Origin: Gammaproteobacteria bacterium
GTDB lineage: Bacteria > Pseudomonadota > Gammaproteobacteria > Nitrosococcales > Methylophagaceae
DNA length: 64,000 bases
Assembly (NCBI GenBank): GCA_029248745.1
Contig: JAQWIT010000008.1
Span: forward strand, 1-64,000
Direction: 5' to 3'
Made by a program: the position numbers and the translations under genes. Of the stretch, positions 25,686 to 34,803 are shown in pieces (the first letter of the stretch is position 1; every line of letters starts with the position of its first letter). The notes beneath the pieces are model-generated. The model was not told the DNA's origin, ran no database searches, and was given only the letters and a program-made list of their open reading frames with translations.

Positions 25686-26438
25686 ATGTTGTTAATTCCT
25701 GCCATTGATCTTAAAGAAGGACACTGTGTCCGTCTAAGACAAGGTCGAATGGAAGACAATACCGTTTTTTCTAAAGATCCTGTCGCTGTTGCCGAACAGT
25801 GGGTCGATGCAGGTGCTAAGCGGTTACATATCGTTGATTTGGATGGTGCTTTCGCCGGCAAACCGGTCAATGCCGGTGTTGTTAATGACATCTGCAGTAC
25901 TTTCCCTGATCTTGATGTACAAGTCGGAGGTGGTATTCGTGATGAAGATACCATTCAAACCTACCTTGAAGCCGGTGTTCGTTACACTATTATTGGTACC
26001 AAAGCGATTAATGCGCCGCACTTTATTGGTGATGTCTGTGCTGAATTTCCTGGCCATATTATTGTCGGTTTAGATGCAAAAGACGGCAAAGTCGCCATTG
26101 ATGGCTGGTCAAAACTATCTCATCATGACGTAACAGATATCGCACAACAATTTGAACAGGATGGTGTCGAAGCGATTATCTACACAGATATTAGCCGCGA
26201 TGGCATGATGCAAGGTGTTAACTTAGAGTCGACACGTGATCTCGCTCGAGCTATCCATATTCCTGTTATCGCTTCTGGTGGTGTCACCGATTACGACGAC
26301 GTTAAAGCACTATGCCATTACGAAAGTGAAGGTGTGATGGGTGCCATTGTTGGACGTGCCATTTATGAGGGCACTATTGATTTAGCAAAAGCACAGGCAC
26401 TGGCCGATCGTTTAAACCCACCCCAAAGTCATACTTAA
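25686..26438 (+). CDS. hisA: ProFAR isomerase HisA
   Basis: 250 residues, a (beta/alpha)8 barrel. [16 protein letters not shown] carries the first catalytic aspartate, and [12 protein letters not shown] the second. Half-barrel phosphate-binding motifs are QVGGGIRDE and [10 protein letters not shown]. It isomerises ProFAR to PRFAR. hisF starts 4 nt after its stop. Confidence 0.97.
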   Translation: MLLIPAIDLKEGHCVRLRQGRMEDNTVFSKDPVAVAEQWVDAGAKRLHIVDLDGAFAGKPVNAGVVNDICSTFPDLDVQVGGGIRDEDTIQTYLEAGVRYTIIGTKAINAPHFIGDVCAEFPGHIIVGLDAKDGKVAIDGWSKLSHHDVTDIAQQFEQDGVEAIIYTDISRDGMMQGVNLESTRDLARAIHIPVIASGGVTDYDDVKALCHYESEGVMGAIVGRAIYEGTIDLAKAQALADRLNPPQSHT

Positions 26439-26441
26439 ATA

Positions 26442-27215
26442 ATGGGCCTCGCTAAACGCATTATTCCTTGCCTTGACGTTGATAATGGCCGTGTTGTCAA
26501 AGGCGTGCAATTTGTCGATATCCGTGATGCCGGCGATCCGGTAGAAATTGCAAAACGTTATGATCAGCAAGGTGCTGACGAGCTCACTTTCTTGGACATT
26601 ACGGCAACGCATGATAATCGCGATACGATTGTGCATGTCGTTGAAGCTGTAGCAAGCCAAGTCTTCATACCTCTAACAGTCGGTGGTGGTATCAGACAAT
26701 TAGCGGATATTCGCCGAATGCTCAATGCCGGTGCCGATAAGGTCGGGATTAATTCTGCCGCTATAAGTAATCCCGAATTCGTACGTGAAGCCGCTGAAAA
26801 ATTTGGCTCACAGTGTATCGTTGTCGCGATTGATGCTAAACGTGTTTCAGACCAAGATGAAGCCGATAAATGGGAAATTTTTACTCATGGTGGTCGCAAA
26901 CCAACGGGAATTGATGCCGTTGAGTGGGCAAAAAAAATGGTAACTTATGGTGGCGGAGAAATTTTGTTAACCAGTATGGACCGTGATGGGACTAAGTCCG
27001 GTTTTGATCTCGCTTTAACCCGTGCGGTAAGCCAAGCAGTTAATGTACCTGTTATTGCCTCTGGTGGTGTCGGTGAGTTACAAGATTTAACTGATGGCGT
27101 AAAACTGGGGGAGGCAGATGCTGTCTTAGCGGCCAGTATCTTCCATTTTGGCGAACATACCGTTGGTGAAGCTAAACAACAAATGGCCCGCCAAGGCATC
27201 GAGGTAAGACTATGA
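26442..27215 (+). CDS. hisF: Imidazole glycerol phosphate synthase cyclase subunit HisF
   Basis: 257 residues, a barrel homologous to His[14 protein letters not shown] holds catalytic Asp11, [12 protein letters not shown] binds phosphate, and [14 protein letters not shown] holds the second aspartate. It works with HisH to make imidazole glycerol phosphate and AICAR. Its stop overlaps hisI by 4 nt. Confidence 0.97.
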   Translation: MGLAKRIIPCLDVDNGRVVKGVQFVDIRDAGDPVEIAKRYDQQGADELTFLDITATHDNRDTIVHVVEAVASQVFIPLTVGGGIRQLADIRRMLNAGADKVGINSAAISNPEFVREAAEKFGSQCIVVAIDAKRVSDQDEADKWEIFTHGGRKPTGIDAVEWAKKMVTYGGGEILLTSMDRDGTKSGFDLALTRAVSQAVNVPVIASGGVGELQDLTDGVKLGEADAVLAASIFHFGEHTVGEAKQQMARQGIEVRL

Positions 27216-27595
27216 GTGATTGGCTTGATCAAGTGAAATGGAATGATGATGGTCTCGTGCCTGTCATCGCACAAGAAACGGTGACAGGGCAAGTCTTGAC
27301 ACTTGCCTGGATGAACCGAGAATCTTTGGCACTTACTCTCGAAACTGGCCATGCTGTTTACTGGTCGCGATCTCGCCAAAAACTTTGGCATAAAGGAGAA
27401 ACATCCGGCCATCAGCAGCAAGTGAAATCAATCCGAATTGATTGCGATTATGATGCTGTCTTGCTAGAAGTCGAACAGCTAGGTGGGATAGCTTGCCATA
27501 CAGGTCGTCATCATTGTTTTTATTTGCGTTTCGAAAATAATGAGTGGGTCAGCGCTGATCCCGTATTAAAAGATCCTAAAGAGATATACTCATGA
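27212..27595 (+). CDS. hisI: Phosphoribosyl-AMP cyclohydrolase HisI
   Basis: 127 residues, a monofunctional form. Conserved [33 protein letters not shown], the metal-binding DCDYDAV and the cysteine CHTGRHHCF. It opens the purine ring of PR-AMP. It is encoded separately from hisE, with a 4-nt overlap, rather than fused as in enterobacteria. Confidence 0.97.
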   Translation: MSDWLDQVKWNDDGLVPVIAQETVTGQVLTLAWMNRESLALTLETGHAVYWSRSRQKLWHKGETSGHQQQVKSIRIDCDYDAVLLEVEQLGGIACHTGRHHCFYLRFENNEWVSADPVLKDPKEIYS

Positions 27596-27918
27596 ATGAT
27601 GATGTATTACGCCAGTTAGCGGCTGTTTTAGAAGCTCGTAAATCCGCCGATCCCGATAGTTCTTACGTTGCCAGTTTATACCATGCTGGCACTGACAAAA
27701 TCCTGAAAAAGCTGGGTGAAGAGGCCACTGAAACAGTGATTGCTGGTAAAGGCGGCGATCGTGATGAAATCATTTATGAAACTGCCGATTTATGGTTTCA
27801 CAGTCTTGTCTTATTAGCCCACTATAAAATAGAACCTCAAACTATTTTAGATGAGTTAGATCGCCGGTTTGGTTTATCGGGGCTCGAGGAAAAGGCGAAT
27901 AGAGCCCCTGATGACTGA
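27592..27918 (+). CDS. hisE: Phosphoribosyl-ATP pyrophosphohydrolase HisE
   Basis: 108 residues, an all-alpha MazG-like fold with [24 protein letters not shown] and the metal-binding [17 protein letters not shown]. It hydrolyses PR-ATP to PR-AMP. The end overlaps hinT by 8 nt, so the genes are coupled. Confidence 0.96.
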   Translation: MNDDVLRQLAAVLEARKSADPDSSYVASLYHAGTDKILKKLGEEATETVIAGKGGDRDEIIYETADLWFHSLVLLAHYKIEPQTILDELDRRFGLSGLEEKANRAPDD

Positions 27919-28249
27919 TTGCCTTTTTTGTAGGATTGTCGCCGGTGAAATTCCTGCTGAGATCGTTTATGAAGATGAACAAATCTTAGTTTTTAAGGAT
28001 ATTAATCCTCGTGCAGCTGTTCATTTATTAGCGATTCCTAAAATACATCTGACTTGTTTGGAAGAGATAACGAGCGAGCATCAAATGTTGATAGGGCATA
28101 TAATGGTGCAATTACCCCACTTAGCACGCGCTCAGGGTTTACCTGATGGATTTAGGGCGATTATCAATAGCGGGCCTGGCGGTGGGCAAGAAGTAGGGCA
28201 TTTACACGTACATTTACTGGGTGGCGAAGGCCTTCCTGGTTTTAATTAG
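27911..28249 (+). CDS. hinT: HIT-family purine nucleoside phosphoramidase HinT
   Basis: 112 residues from the ATG at 27911; the ORF-track start lies inside hisE in another frame. [20 protein letters not shown] at the start and the histidine triad [11 protein letters not shown] at the end are typical. It hydrolyses aminoacyl-AMP and AMP-N compounds. The hisE-hinT-tatABC order is common in gammaproteobacteria. Confidence 0.95.
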   Translation: MTDCLFCRIVAGEIPAEIVYEDEQILVFKDINPRAAVHLLAIPKIHLTCLEEITSEHQMLIGHIMVQLPHLARAQGLPDGFRAIINSGPGGGQEVGHLHVHLLGGEGLPGFN

Positions 28250-28258
28250 GAGAACATC

Positions 28259-28501
28259 ATGGGATTTGGCGGTATTAGTATTTGGCAATTACTGATTGTC
28301 TTGGCCATTGTTATTTTATTATTTGGCACTAAAAAGCTTCGCTCTATGGGTGGTGATTTAGGCAGTGCCATTAAGAGCTTCAAACAGTCTGTCCGTGAAG
28401 GTGAAGATGAAGTTAACAATAAAGGTGACTCTACACTAGAGCATACCAGCGGTGAAGACGCATCAGTACAACAAACAGAAAAAGATAAGCAGTCGAGCTA
28501 A
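28259..28501 (+). CDS. tatA: Twin-arginine translocase subunit TatA
   Basis: 80 residues. One membrane helix ([17 protein letters not shown]) is followed by the [21 protein letters not shown] amphipathic helix and an acidic/polar tail. It forms the export channel with TatBC for folded proteins. SoxC, SoxY and SoxB in this window carry Tat-type leaders. Confidence 0.96.
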   Translation: MGFGGISIWQLLIVLAIVILLFGTKKLRSMGGDLGSAIKSFKQSVREGEDEVNNKGDSTLEHTSGEDASVQQTEKDKQSS

Positions 28502-28570
28502 ACCAAATCAATCTGCTTGTTAGCTATTTTAGCTACCACATTTTGATTTCACTTTCTCTCGCAGACTATT

Positions 28571-28951
28571 ATGTTTGATATTGGCTTTTGGGAAATATTA
28601 ATGATTGCTGTCGTTGCTTTGATCGTAGTTGGTCCTGAGCGAATGCCCCGACTCATTAGAGTAACTGGTCTGTGGATCGGTAAAGCCAGTGCGTCGATTC
28701 AATCCGTTCGTAATGAAATTTCTCGCGAGCTAAATGCTGAAGAATTACGAAACTCCATTTCAGAACAAATTTCTGATCCAACTGACGCTGCTGAACGTTA
28801 TCTTTTCCCTGAGGATGCTGAGAAGAAACCCAGCTATGTTGAAGCAGAACCTGTTGATGACGCCATTGTCGCAATCAATGATGATCCTGCAGAAGCATTA
28901 GATATCACGGCCGAAGATAAGCCGACAGATAAAGATAATTATGGCAACTGA
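28571..28951 (+). CDS. tatB: Twin-arginine translocase subunit TatB
   Basis: 126 residues. MFDIGFWEILMIAVVALIVVGPERMPRLIR is the usual TatB helix and hinge; the chain then becomes acidic. With TatC it forms the signal-peptide receptor. The stop overlaps the tatC start by 11 nt. Confidence 0.96.
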   Translation: MFDIGFWEILMIAVVALIVVGPERMPRLIRVTGLWIGKASASIQSVRNEISRELNAEELRNSISEQISDPTDAAERYLFPEDAEKKPSYVEAEPVDDAIVAINDDPAEALDITAEDKPTDKDNYGN

Positions 28952-29705
28952 AAATCAGCAACAGCTGGTTTCTCACCTTATTGAGTTACGAGACAGGCTA
29001 CTACGCGGCATTCTGGCAGTTTTGGTAATTGCTGTTGTCTTATTGCCATTCTCTAATGATCTTTATCATTTCCTTGCTGAGCCCTTACTGAGCCATTTAC
29101 CTGAGAGCAGCACCATGATTGCGACAGAAGTCGCTTCACCCTTTTTAACACCTTTTAAATTAACATTATGTACTGCGATCATGTTGGCCATTCCGGTTCT
29201 ATTATTCCAATTATGGGGATTTGTGGCGCCTGGATTGTATGACAATGAAAAACGTATTATCTTTCCCTTATTATTTGCCAGTACAACTTTGTTTTTTTTA
29301 GGCATTCTCTTCGCCTACTTTGTTGTATTCCCATTAGTCTTCGGCTTTTTAACACAAGCAGCGCCTGAAGGTGTTGCCGTCATGACTGATATCAGCAGTT
29401 ATTTAGACTTTGTCTTAAAGCTGTTTTTTGCCTTTGGTTTTGCTTTTGAAGTGCCTATTGCAACACTGTTGCTAATTTGGGCTGGAATTTCTACTGTAGA
29501 AAGCTTGAGTGATAAACGGCCTTATATTATTGTCGGGGCTTTTGTAATTGGGATGTTATTAACACCACCCGATGTGATTTCTCAGACATTGTTGGCTGTA
29601 CCTGTCTGGTTATTATTTGAATTGGGCTTGTTTTGTTCTCGTTGGTTACCTAAAAAAGCAGACTCAGAGAGCGAAGACAAGGGTGTAACAGAAGCAGAAC
29701 GCTAA
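28941..29705 (+). CDS. tatC: Twin-arginine translocase subunit TatC
   Basis: 254 residues with six membrane helices. The N-terminal HLIELRDRLLRG and the FQLWGFVAPGLYDNEKR loop are diagnostic. It recognises the twin-arginine leader. The 3' end overlaps by 4 nt the end of the convergent pentapeptide-repeat gene. Confidence 0.97.
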   Translation: MATENQQQLVSHLIELRDRLLRGILAVLVIAVVLLPFSNDLYHFLAEPLLSHLPESSTMIATEVASPFLTPFKLTLCTAIMLAIPVLLFQLWGFVAPGLYDNEKRIIFPLLFASTTLFFLGILFAYFVVFPLVFGFLTQAAPEGVAVMTDISSYLDFVLKLFFAFGFAFEVPIATLLLIWAGISTVESLSDKRPYIIVGAFVIGMLLTPPDVISQTLLAVPVWLLFELGLFCSRWLPKKADSESEDKGVTEAER

Positions 29706-30043
29706 GTATAACGCAGTCGCGGACCGTATTCTAATGATAATAAAGTTTCATCTGCTCTAATTTCTCTTGGGAAACGAGCACCAGAAATTTTCGCGGCGTG
29801 AATACTCGCCCCTTCGAAATTGATACATTTAGAAAAATCGACGCCTCTTAAATCTGATTGTCGAAAGTAACTGTCCGAGAAGTCCAAACCGTCCGCATTG
29901 AGCTGTTGTAAATTAATATGTCTAAAATCACAGCCCTTCAGATCTACCGTTTCTCCTGCAGCAATGCGTTGGTTAAACTCATCTATCTTGCCTATCCGTA
30001 GTAGACGGTATAACGGGTCATCTGAAATCCTTGGACCGGCCAT
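29702..30043 (-). CDS. Short pentapeptide-repeat-like protein
   Basis: 113 residues. After a helical start (LYRLLRIGKIDEFNQRIAAG), a run of A(D/N)LXX-like repeats is visible: LKGCDFRHINLQQLNADGLDFSDSYF and onwards to FEGASIHAAKISGARF, roughly residues 35-95. This would form a short right-handed beta helix. No signal peptide. The function of such short repeat proteins is generally unknown. A possible 36-residue gene lies directly upstream. Confidence 0.75.
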   Translation of the reverse strand: MAGPRISDDPLYRLLRIGKIDEFNQRIAAGETVDLKGCDFRHINLQQLNADGLDFSDSYFRQSDLRGVDFSKCINFEGASIHAAKISGARFPREIRADETLLSLEYGPRLRYT

Positions 30044-30047
30044 TTCT

Positions 30048-30158
30048 CTATTCCTGTTTAGATAGTGATATCAATAGTAGCACCAAAGATTCACCTTGGG
30101 CCAATGGGTTCGTTAATGTTGATTGATTACTGAACGGCGATATTCCTGGAATTTCCAT
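30048..30158 (-). CDS. Candidate 36-residue small protein upstream of the pentapeptide gene
   Basis: A small ORF below the ORF-track cutoff. ATG at 30158 with a strong Shine-Dalgarno (GAGGAGCG) 4 nt upstream; stop TAG at 30048, 4 nt before the pentapeptide-repeat ATG. It starts MEIPGISPFSNQST and ends with a short hydrophobic stretch, LVLLLISLSKQE. It is either a real small protein or a leader peptide coupling translation to the next gene. Not recognised. Confidence 0.4.
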   Translation of the reverse strand: MEIPGISPFSNQSTLTNPLAQGESLVLLLISLSKQE

Positions 30159-30330
30159 TTTACGCTCCTCTATTTAATGAATGGCATAACGCCACAACGC
30201 ATTGTGACGTAGTTTCATTGACACTATTTGTGACTGTCTTAGCATTTTTAGAACAATAAAATGTTGTGAAAAACAGACAATATTTACTGTAAGATACAAT
30301 TTATCTTGTTTACCCGTTACGGAGTCCTGC

Positions 30331-30570
30331 ATGGCCATTAAGCAAAAGATTATCGATGAAATCGAAGTTTTGTTACGTTACAACTTAGATACGACCTATG
30401 AAGGCATTAAGATCCACCGTGATGCTCGAGAAGCATTACGTGATGCAGCAAAACGTTTATTTGATAAAGGCTTAATTACGCAGGAAGATGGGGGATATTT
30501 AACTGATTTAGGCCATGAAGCTGCAGAACATACACAGGCTGCTATTGCGATAATACTGCCTAGGGCTTAG
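30331..30570 (+). CDS. TIGR02647-like small conserved protein
   Basis: 79 residues with IDEIEVLLRYNLDTTYEGIK, RLFDKGLITQEDGGYLTDLGHEAAEHTQ. From memory this matches a small gammaproteobacterial family (TIGR02647) with a winged-helix look, thought to bind DNA. It is preceded by AT-rich sequence with a TAAGATACAAT -10-like element and ends just before the convergent folA. Confidence 0.75.
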   Translation: MAIKQKIIDEIEVLLRYNLDTTYEGIKIHRDAREALRDAAKRLFDKGLITQEDGGYLTDLGHEAAEHTQAAIAIILPRA

Positions 30571-30573
30571 CGG

Positions 30574-31059
30574 TTATTTTCGCTGATAAACCATGAAGCT
30601 ATAAGGATATTCATTGTTATCATCAGCCGGGTGTTTCTCTTCTGATACACATCGCCATTCATCTTTATTCCATTCAGGAAACCAAGTGTCTCCGGCTAAA
30701 GTGGCATGTACTTGTGTCAGATAAATGATATCGACCATGGGTAAGCATTGCTCATACAACGATGATCCGCCCATAATCATTGCCTCTTCTGCATCCTGGC
30801 AAGCTTGTAAAGCCTCTGCTATTGAATATGTGACAATACACCCCTCTACTTGATACTGCGTATCAGAGGTAATAATTATATTATCTCTGCCTGGCAAAGG
30901 GCGCCCAATTGATTCATGTGTTTTTCGCCCCATAATAATTGGCTTACCAATGGTAGTATGTCTAAAATATTGTAAATCTGCAGATAATCGCCAAGGTAAA
31001 TCATTATTTTTACCAATTAATCCTGCTTCGTCTGTTGCTACAATAAGTGATAATTTCAT
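30574..31059 (-). CDS. folA: Dihydrofolate reductase FolA
   Basis: 161 residues from the ATG at 31059. The ORF-track start adds 45 residues that run into the DnaA-box region and lack family similarity. MKLSLIVATDEAGLIGKNNDLPWRL is the standard start, with the catalytic acid in the W-R-L region, then IIMGRKTHESIGRPLPGR and EAMIMGGSSLYEQ. It reduces dihydrofolate with NADPH. It points away from the putative origin. Confidence 0.97.
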   Translation of the reverse strand: MKLSLIVATDEAGLIGKNNDLPWRLSADLQYFRHTTIGKPIIMGRKTHESIGRPLPGRDNIIITSDTQYQVEGCIVTYSIAEALQACQDAEEAMIMGGSSLYEQCLPMVDIIYLTQVHATLAGDTWFPEWNKDEWRCVSEEKHPADDNNEYPYSFMVYQRK

Positions 31060-31104
31060 CAATTTGTCCCGTTCTTGATGCGCATAGAATACCACCAGAT
31101 GTAT

Positions 31105-31344
31105 GAAGGATAAGATCTGTATAAATAGACTGATAAAGAAACGAACAAACTGTTGATAACTTTTCCTGTGGATAACTAGGTAACTTATACACAATTAGTC
31201 AGACAATTTAAGGGATCATTATCCACAAGATGATACTATTTAAATCACTGAAACTGCATCATTAATTAAGTTTATCCCCTTATCCACAGGCATTAATCAT
31301 CAACAACAAACATCTTTTAAATAAATACTATTTATTATTAATCT
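31105..31344. other. oriC: Candidate replication origin (DnaA-box cluster between folA and priA)
   Basis: Four boxes fit TTATNCACA: TGTGGATAA (reverse strand) at 31167-31175, TTATACACA at 31185-31193, TTATCCACA at 31219-31227 and TTATCCACA at 31280-31288. TTATCAACA (reverse) at 31151-31159 is a near match. To the left lies GATCTGTATAAAT (31114-31126), similar to the AT-rich 13-mers of enterobacterial oriC; to the right is an AT-only stretch up to the priA start. The order AT-rich, R1-like, R2-like, R4-like resembles E. coli oriC. Hand-sampled lines suggest C-rich plus strand to the left and G-rich to the right. dnaA is not in the window. Confidence 0.65.
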
Positions 31345-33522
31345 ATGCCGCGTATTGCTGAAATTGCTATTGCCTGTCCTTTAAGACAAACATTCGATTA
31401 TTTAATTGAATCGGATTTTGCTGATATTCAAGTTGGCTATCGGGTGAAAATACCCTTTGGATCCCGTGAAGTTATAGGCTTTGTTATCGCAATTAAGGAA
31501 ACAACAACTCAAAAGGTAAAAGCAATAACGCACTGTTTTGAACAAGAACCCGTCATTACACATGAACTCGCTCAATTAATTCAATGGACCAGTGATTATT
31601 ATCACCACCCCATTGGTGATTGCTATCAAGTTGCTTTACCCAAAAAAATACGATTAGGTGGTGACAATAAACTAAAAACCGTGTCCTCATGGTCTCTGTC
31701 AAAAAATGATTTACCGGATAAATTTTTAGGGGAAAAACAACAAGCGATTGTTGATTTACTATTACAATCAGTCAATAAAACCTTACTTCAAACGCAGATT
31801 TATGAACAATTAGGTTCTTGTCTTAGTACGCTTAACCGTTTAGCTGAGTTGGGGGTGATCACTACTTCAGAATCGGTTAAAGGACCTTTTATTAACCAGC
31901 TCCCAGATCCCTTTAAAAAACTTAATAGTGAGCAGTCACATACTGTAAAAACTATATGTGATAATAGTGATTCATTTGATGTTAGTTTAATTCAAGGTAT
32001 TACAGGAAGTGGTAAAACAGAGGTTTATATTCAATTAGCGGAAAAAATGCTTGCAAAAAAACGGCAAGTGTTGGTTTTGATTCCAGAGATTGGATTAACC
32101 TATCAAATTGTTGCCCGTTTTAAATCACATTTGTCGGCAAAGATCGTCGTTATTAACTCTTCGATGAATGAAACCGATCGCCACCAAGCTTGGTTATTAG
32201 CCAATAAAGGTTATGCCGATATTGTGATAGGTACCCGTTCTGCTGTGTTTACGCCTCTGGCAGATTTAGGACTTATTATCATTGATGAGGAGCATGATAG
32301 TTCTTACAAGCAACGAGATAGTCTACGTTACCATGCTCGTAATGTTGCATTAATAAGAGCAAAGCAGGCTAATATCCCCATTGTTTTAGGTAGTGCGACA
32401 CCTTCGCTAGAATCGTTTTACCATGCACAAGCACAACGGTATCGTTTGTTATCGATGACAAAGCGTGCAACAGGGGCTGTATTGCCACAGGTTAAGTTAA
32501 TTGATAGTGAAGGTCCTCATGCTAGCAATGGCTTATCTTCAATCCTTTATAAAGCTATAGAGGCTGAATTAGCGAAAGATAACCAAGTTCTATTATTCAT
32601 TAATAAACGGGGTTATGCCCCCGTTCTTATGTGTCATGATTGTGATTGGCAGGCAGTCTGTCCTAATTGTGATGCCAAAATGATTGTGCATCAGGGACGT
32701 TATCAACTACGTTGTCATCACTGTGGTTTTAATCAACCTCTGATTCATACTTGCCCTGATTGTGAATCCAGTGATTTAGGCCATTATGGCGCAGGAACAG
32801 AACAGATTGAGCATAGTCTTCAAATGTTATTTCCTTCTGTGCCAGTTTTACGTGTTGATCGAGATAGTATTCAACAGCTGGGGGCCTTTTCTGCACTGGT
32901 CAATGAGATTCAACAAGGGGGTGCGAAAATATTAGTGGGCACCCAAATGTTGGCAAAAGGACATGATTTTCATGATGTCACTTTGGTTGGGGTATTAGAT
33001 GCGGATCATGGTTTGTTCAGCGCAGACTTTCGTGCAATAGAAAATTTGGCACAACTCATTATTCAAGTCACTGGACGTGCAGGAAGAGGGGAAAAAGCTG
33101 GGCGTGTTTTCATTCAGACAAGTCAAATAGAGCACCCTTTCTGGAAAAAACTACTGAGTCATAATTACCATGCTATTGCACAAGATTTACTGACAGAACG
33201 AGAAATGAGTGCTATGCCGCCTATCGGTTCTTTATGTGTTATTCGTGCAAGAGCCAAAGAACAATCGTTATCACTGGCTTTTTTAACAGAAGTGGCAGTG
33301 TTACTCAATCAGGCCAATCAACAGGGTGTTTTGGTATTAGGCCCGGTACCTGCGATGATGGAAAAACGGGCGGGATATTTCCGTGCTCAATTATTATTAA
33401 CAACACAACAACGTAAAGTCTTACATCAGTTACTAGACCATACCTTACCCGCTATTTCAGCTTTGAAAAGCAGCCGAAAAGTGAAGTGGTCAATTGATAT
33501 TGATCCGATGGATTTAATGTAA
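31345..33522 (+). CDS. priA: Primosomal helicase PriA
   Basis: 725 residues. The N-terminal DNA-binding domain starts PRIAEIAIACPLRQTFDY. Helicase motif I is GITGSGKTEVY, motif II IIDEEHDSSYKQRD, and GSATPSLES is motif III. The zinc region has paired cysteines CHDCDW, CPNCD, CHHC and CPDC around residues 430-475. It reloads the replisome at stalled forks. It starts at the right edge of the DnaA-box cluster. Confidence 0.97.
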   Translation: MPRIAEIAIACPLRQTFDYLIESDFADIQVGYRVKIPFGSREVIGFVIAIKETTTQKVKAITHCFEQEPVITHELAQLIQWTSDYYHHPIGDCYQVALPKKIRLGGDNKLKTVSSWSLSKNDLPDKFLGEKQQAIVDLLLQSVNKTLLQTQIYEQLGSCLSTLNRLAELGVITTSESVKGPFINQLPDPFKKLNSEQSHTVKTICDNSDSFDVSLIQGITGSGKTEVYIQLAEKMLAKKRQVLVLIPEIGLTYQIVARFKSHLSAKIVVINSSMNETDRHQAWLLANKGYADIVIGTRSAVFTPLADLGLIIIDEEHDSSYKQRDSLRYHARNVALIRAKQANIPIVLGSATPSLESFYHAQAQRYRLLSMTKRATGAVLPQVKLIDSEGPHASNGLSSILYKAIEAELAKDNQVLLFINKRGYAPVLMCHDCDWQAVCPNCDAKMIVHQGRYQLRCHHCGFNQPLIHTCPDCESSDLGHYGAGTEQIEHSLQMLFPSVPVLRVDRDSIQQLGAFSALVNEIQQGGAKILVGTQMLAKGHDFHDVTLVGVLDADHGLFSADFRAIENLAQLIIQVTGRAGRGEKAGRVFIQTSQIEHPFWKKLLSHNYHAIAQDLLTEREMSAMPPIGSLCVIRARAKEQSLSLAFLTEVAVLLNQANQQGVLVLGPVPAMMEKRAGYFRAQLLLTTQQRKVLHQLLDHTLPAISALKSSRKVKWSIDIDPMDLM

Positions 33523-33594
33523 TCATTTTTGCCTAAAACCCTGATGTGTGCCAAGTTGACTTGTCGCATCACTAATGCTGTTTAACCCACTAAT

Positions 33595-34775
33595 TTATGT
33601 TGCTTCACGCAGACTATAGTTATTCTCTTCTGCAAGTTCCCACGTCTGAGAAAAAGCACTTACCATTTTATCTTTGTGTTTTTGGTGAATGTCTTCTAAG
33701 GGCCATTGTTGACCACTGCGGTTTTGAACCCATTCGAAATAACTAAGGGTGACACCACCTGCATCGGCAAGGACATCGGGTATCACTTCAATATTCTTCT
33801 TAAAGAGAACTTCATCAGTTTCAAATAAAAAAAGACCATTGGCTATTTCGACAATGGCTTTGGCTTTAATGTTACTGACGTCGTCTTTGGTAATGACCCT
33901 ACGAGGGTGGCCGGGATTAAAATATCAACATCGAGTTCAAGTAATTTGGCATTGGTAATGGATGTGTGGTTAATGATCTCACAAATAGACCCATTACAAT
34001 AAACGGCACGTATTTGGCGAGATCTTTGTTTTTCTTACCATAGGCTGTCGATATGGAACCCGGTTGTTGAATAGAACCCACCTTTCGAATCGCTAATAGC
34101 GACAATTTTACGGCCCACTTTTTCAAGTGATTTGACAATATGGTAGACACCATTACCACACCCTTGTATGACGACAGTTAGCTCATTAGGTGACCAGCCC
34201 ATTTCTCTAACCAGTTCTAATGTGCAAAGGTAAGCGCCACGTCCGGTCGCATCATCCCTAGCCAAACTCAATTGGTTTTCCAGTAATTACATCAGGGCTA
34301 TGTTCGCGTTTTATTGATTCATATTCATCTAACATCCATGTCATAATTAAAGCATTGGTGTCGACGTCTCGTACTGGTATATCTCGGTGTGGGCCAACAA
34401 AGTTAATCATAGATCGCATATAAGCTCGGGAGCGTCGTTCCAATTTCATTGCGGAAAGTTGTTTTAGGTCAACAGTAATACCGCCTTTCCCGCCGCCAAA
34501 AGGAAGGTTTACGACAGCACATCTAACCGTCATCCATAATGCGAGCGCTTGTACGTTTATCTCTATTCACGTTTGGGTGAAAGCGAATGCCGCCTCTGGC
34601 TGGGGCGTGAGTATTGTATATCTGCAACGGTAAGCAGGGAAGTATTGTTTGCTGCCATCGTCCATGCGAATGCGCAGGCTAACGGACATTATTTCTTTCG
34701 GGTGGCTAAAGCATATGAATATATGCTGTTAATCAATGATGTGTTCCACAAGTGGATCAGTTAAAATGACGCGAT
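33595..34775 (-). pseudogene. Decayed Glu/Leu/Phe/Val dehydrogenase (glutamate dehydrogenase type)
   Basis: Minus-strand fragments in different frames read in order as one dehydrogenase: TDPLVEHIID, LRIRMDDGS, ARGGIRFHPNV, then VRCAVVNLPFGGGKGGI with the substrate lysine region, the N-terminal dimer part, VIQGCGNGVYHIVKSL (dinucleotide-binding motif) and the C-terminal VIPDVLADAGGV. An in-frame TAA follows HIID near the start, and at least three frame changes separate the ORF-track pieces (34258-34533, 34035-34271, 33917-34159, 33595-33786). A functional enzyme is not possible. It lies between priA and argS, which are adjacent in many relatives. Confidence 0.9.
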
Positions 34776-34803
34776 AACATTTCCCTATTGAAGGCTTTAC
34801 CCG

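Noticed and set aside
34549-34764. 71-residue plus-strand ORF upstream of argS
   Set aside because: It is antisense to the N-terminal part of the glutamate dehydrogenase remnant (minus-strand LRIRMDDGS and ARGGIRFHPNV). The plus-strand translation has no family character.
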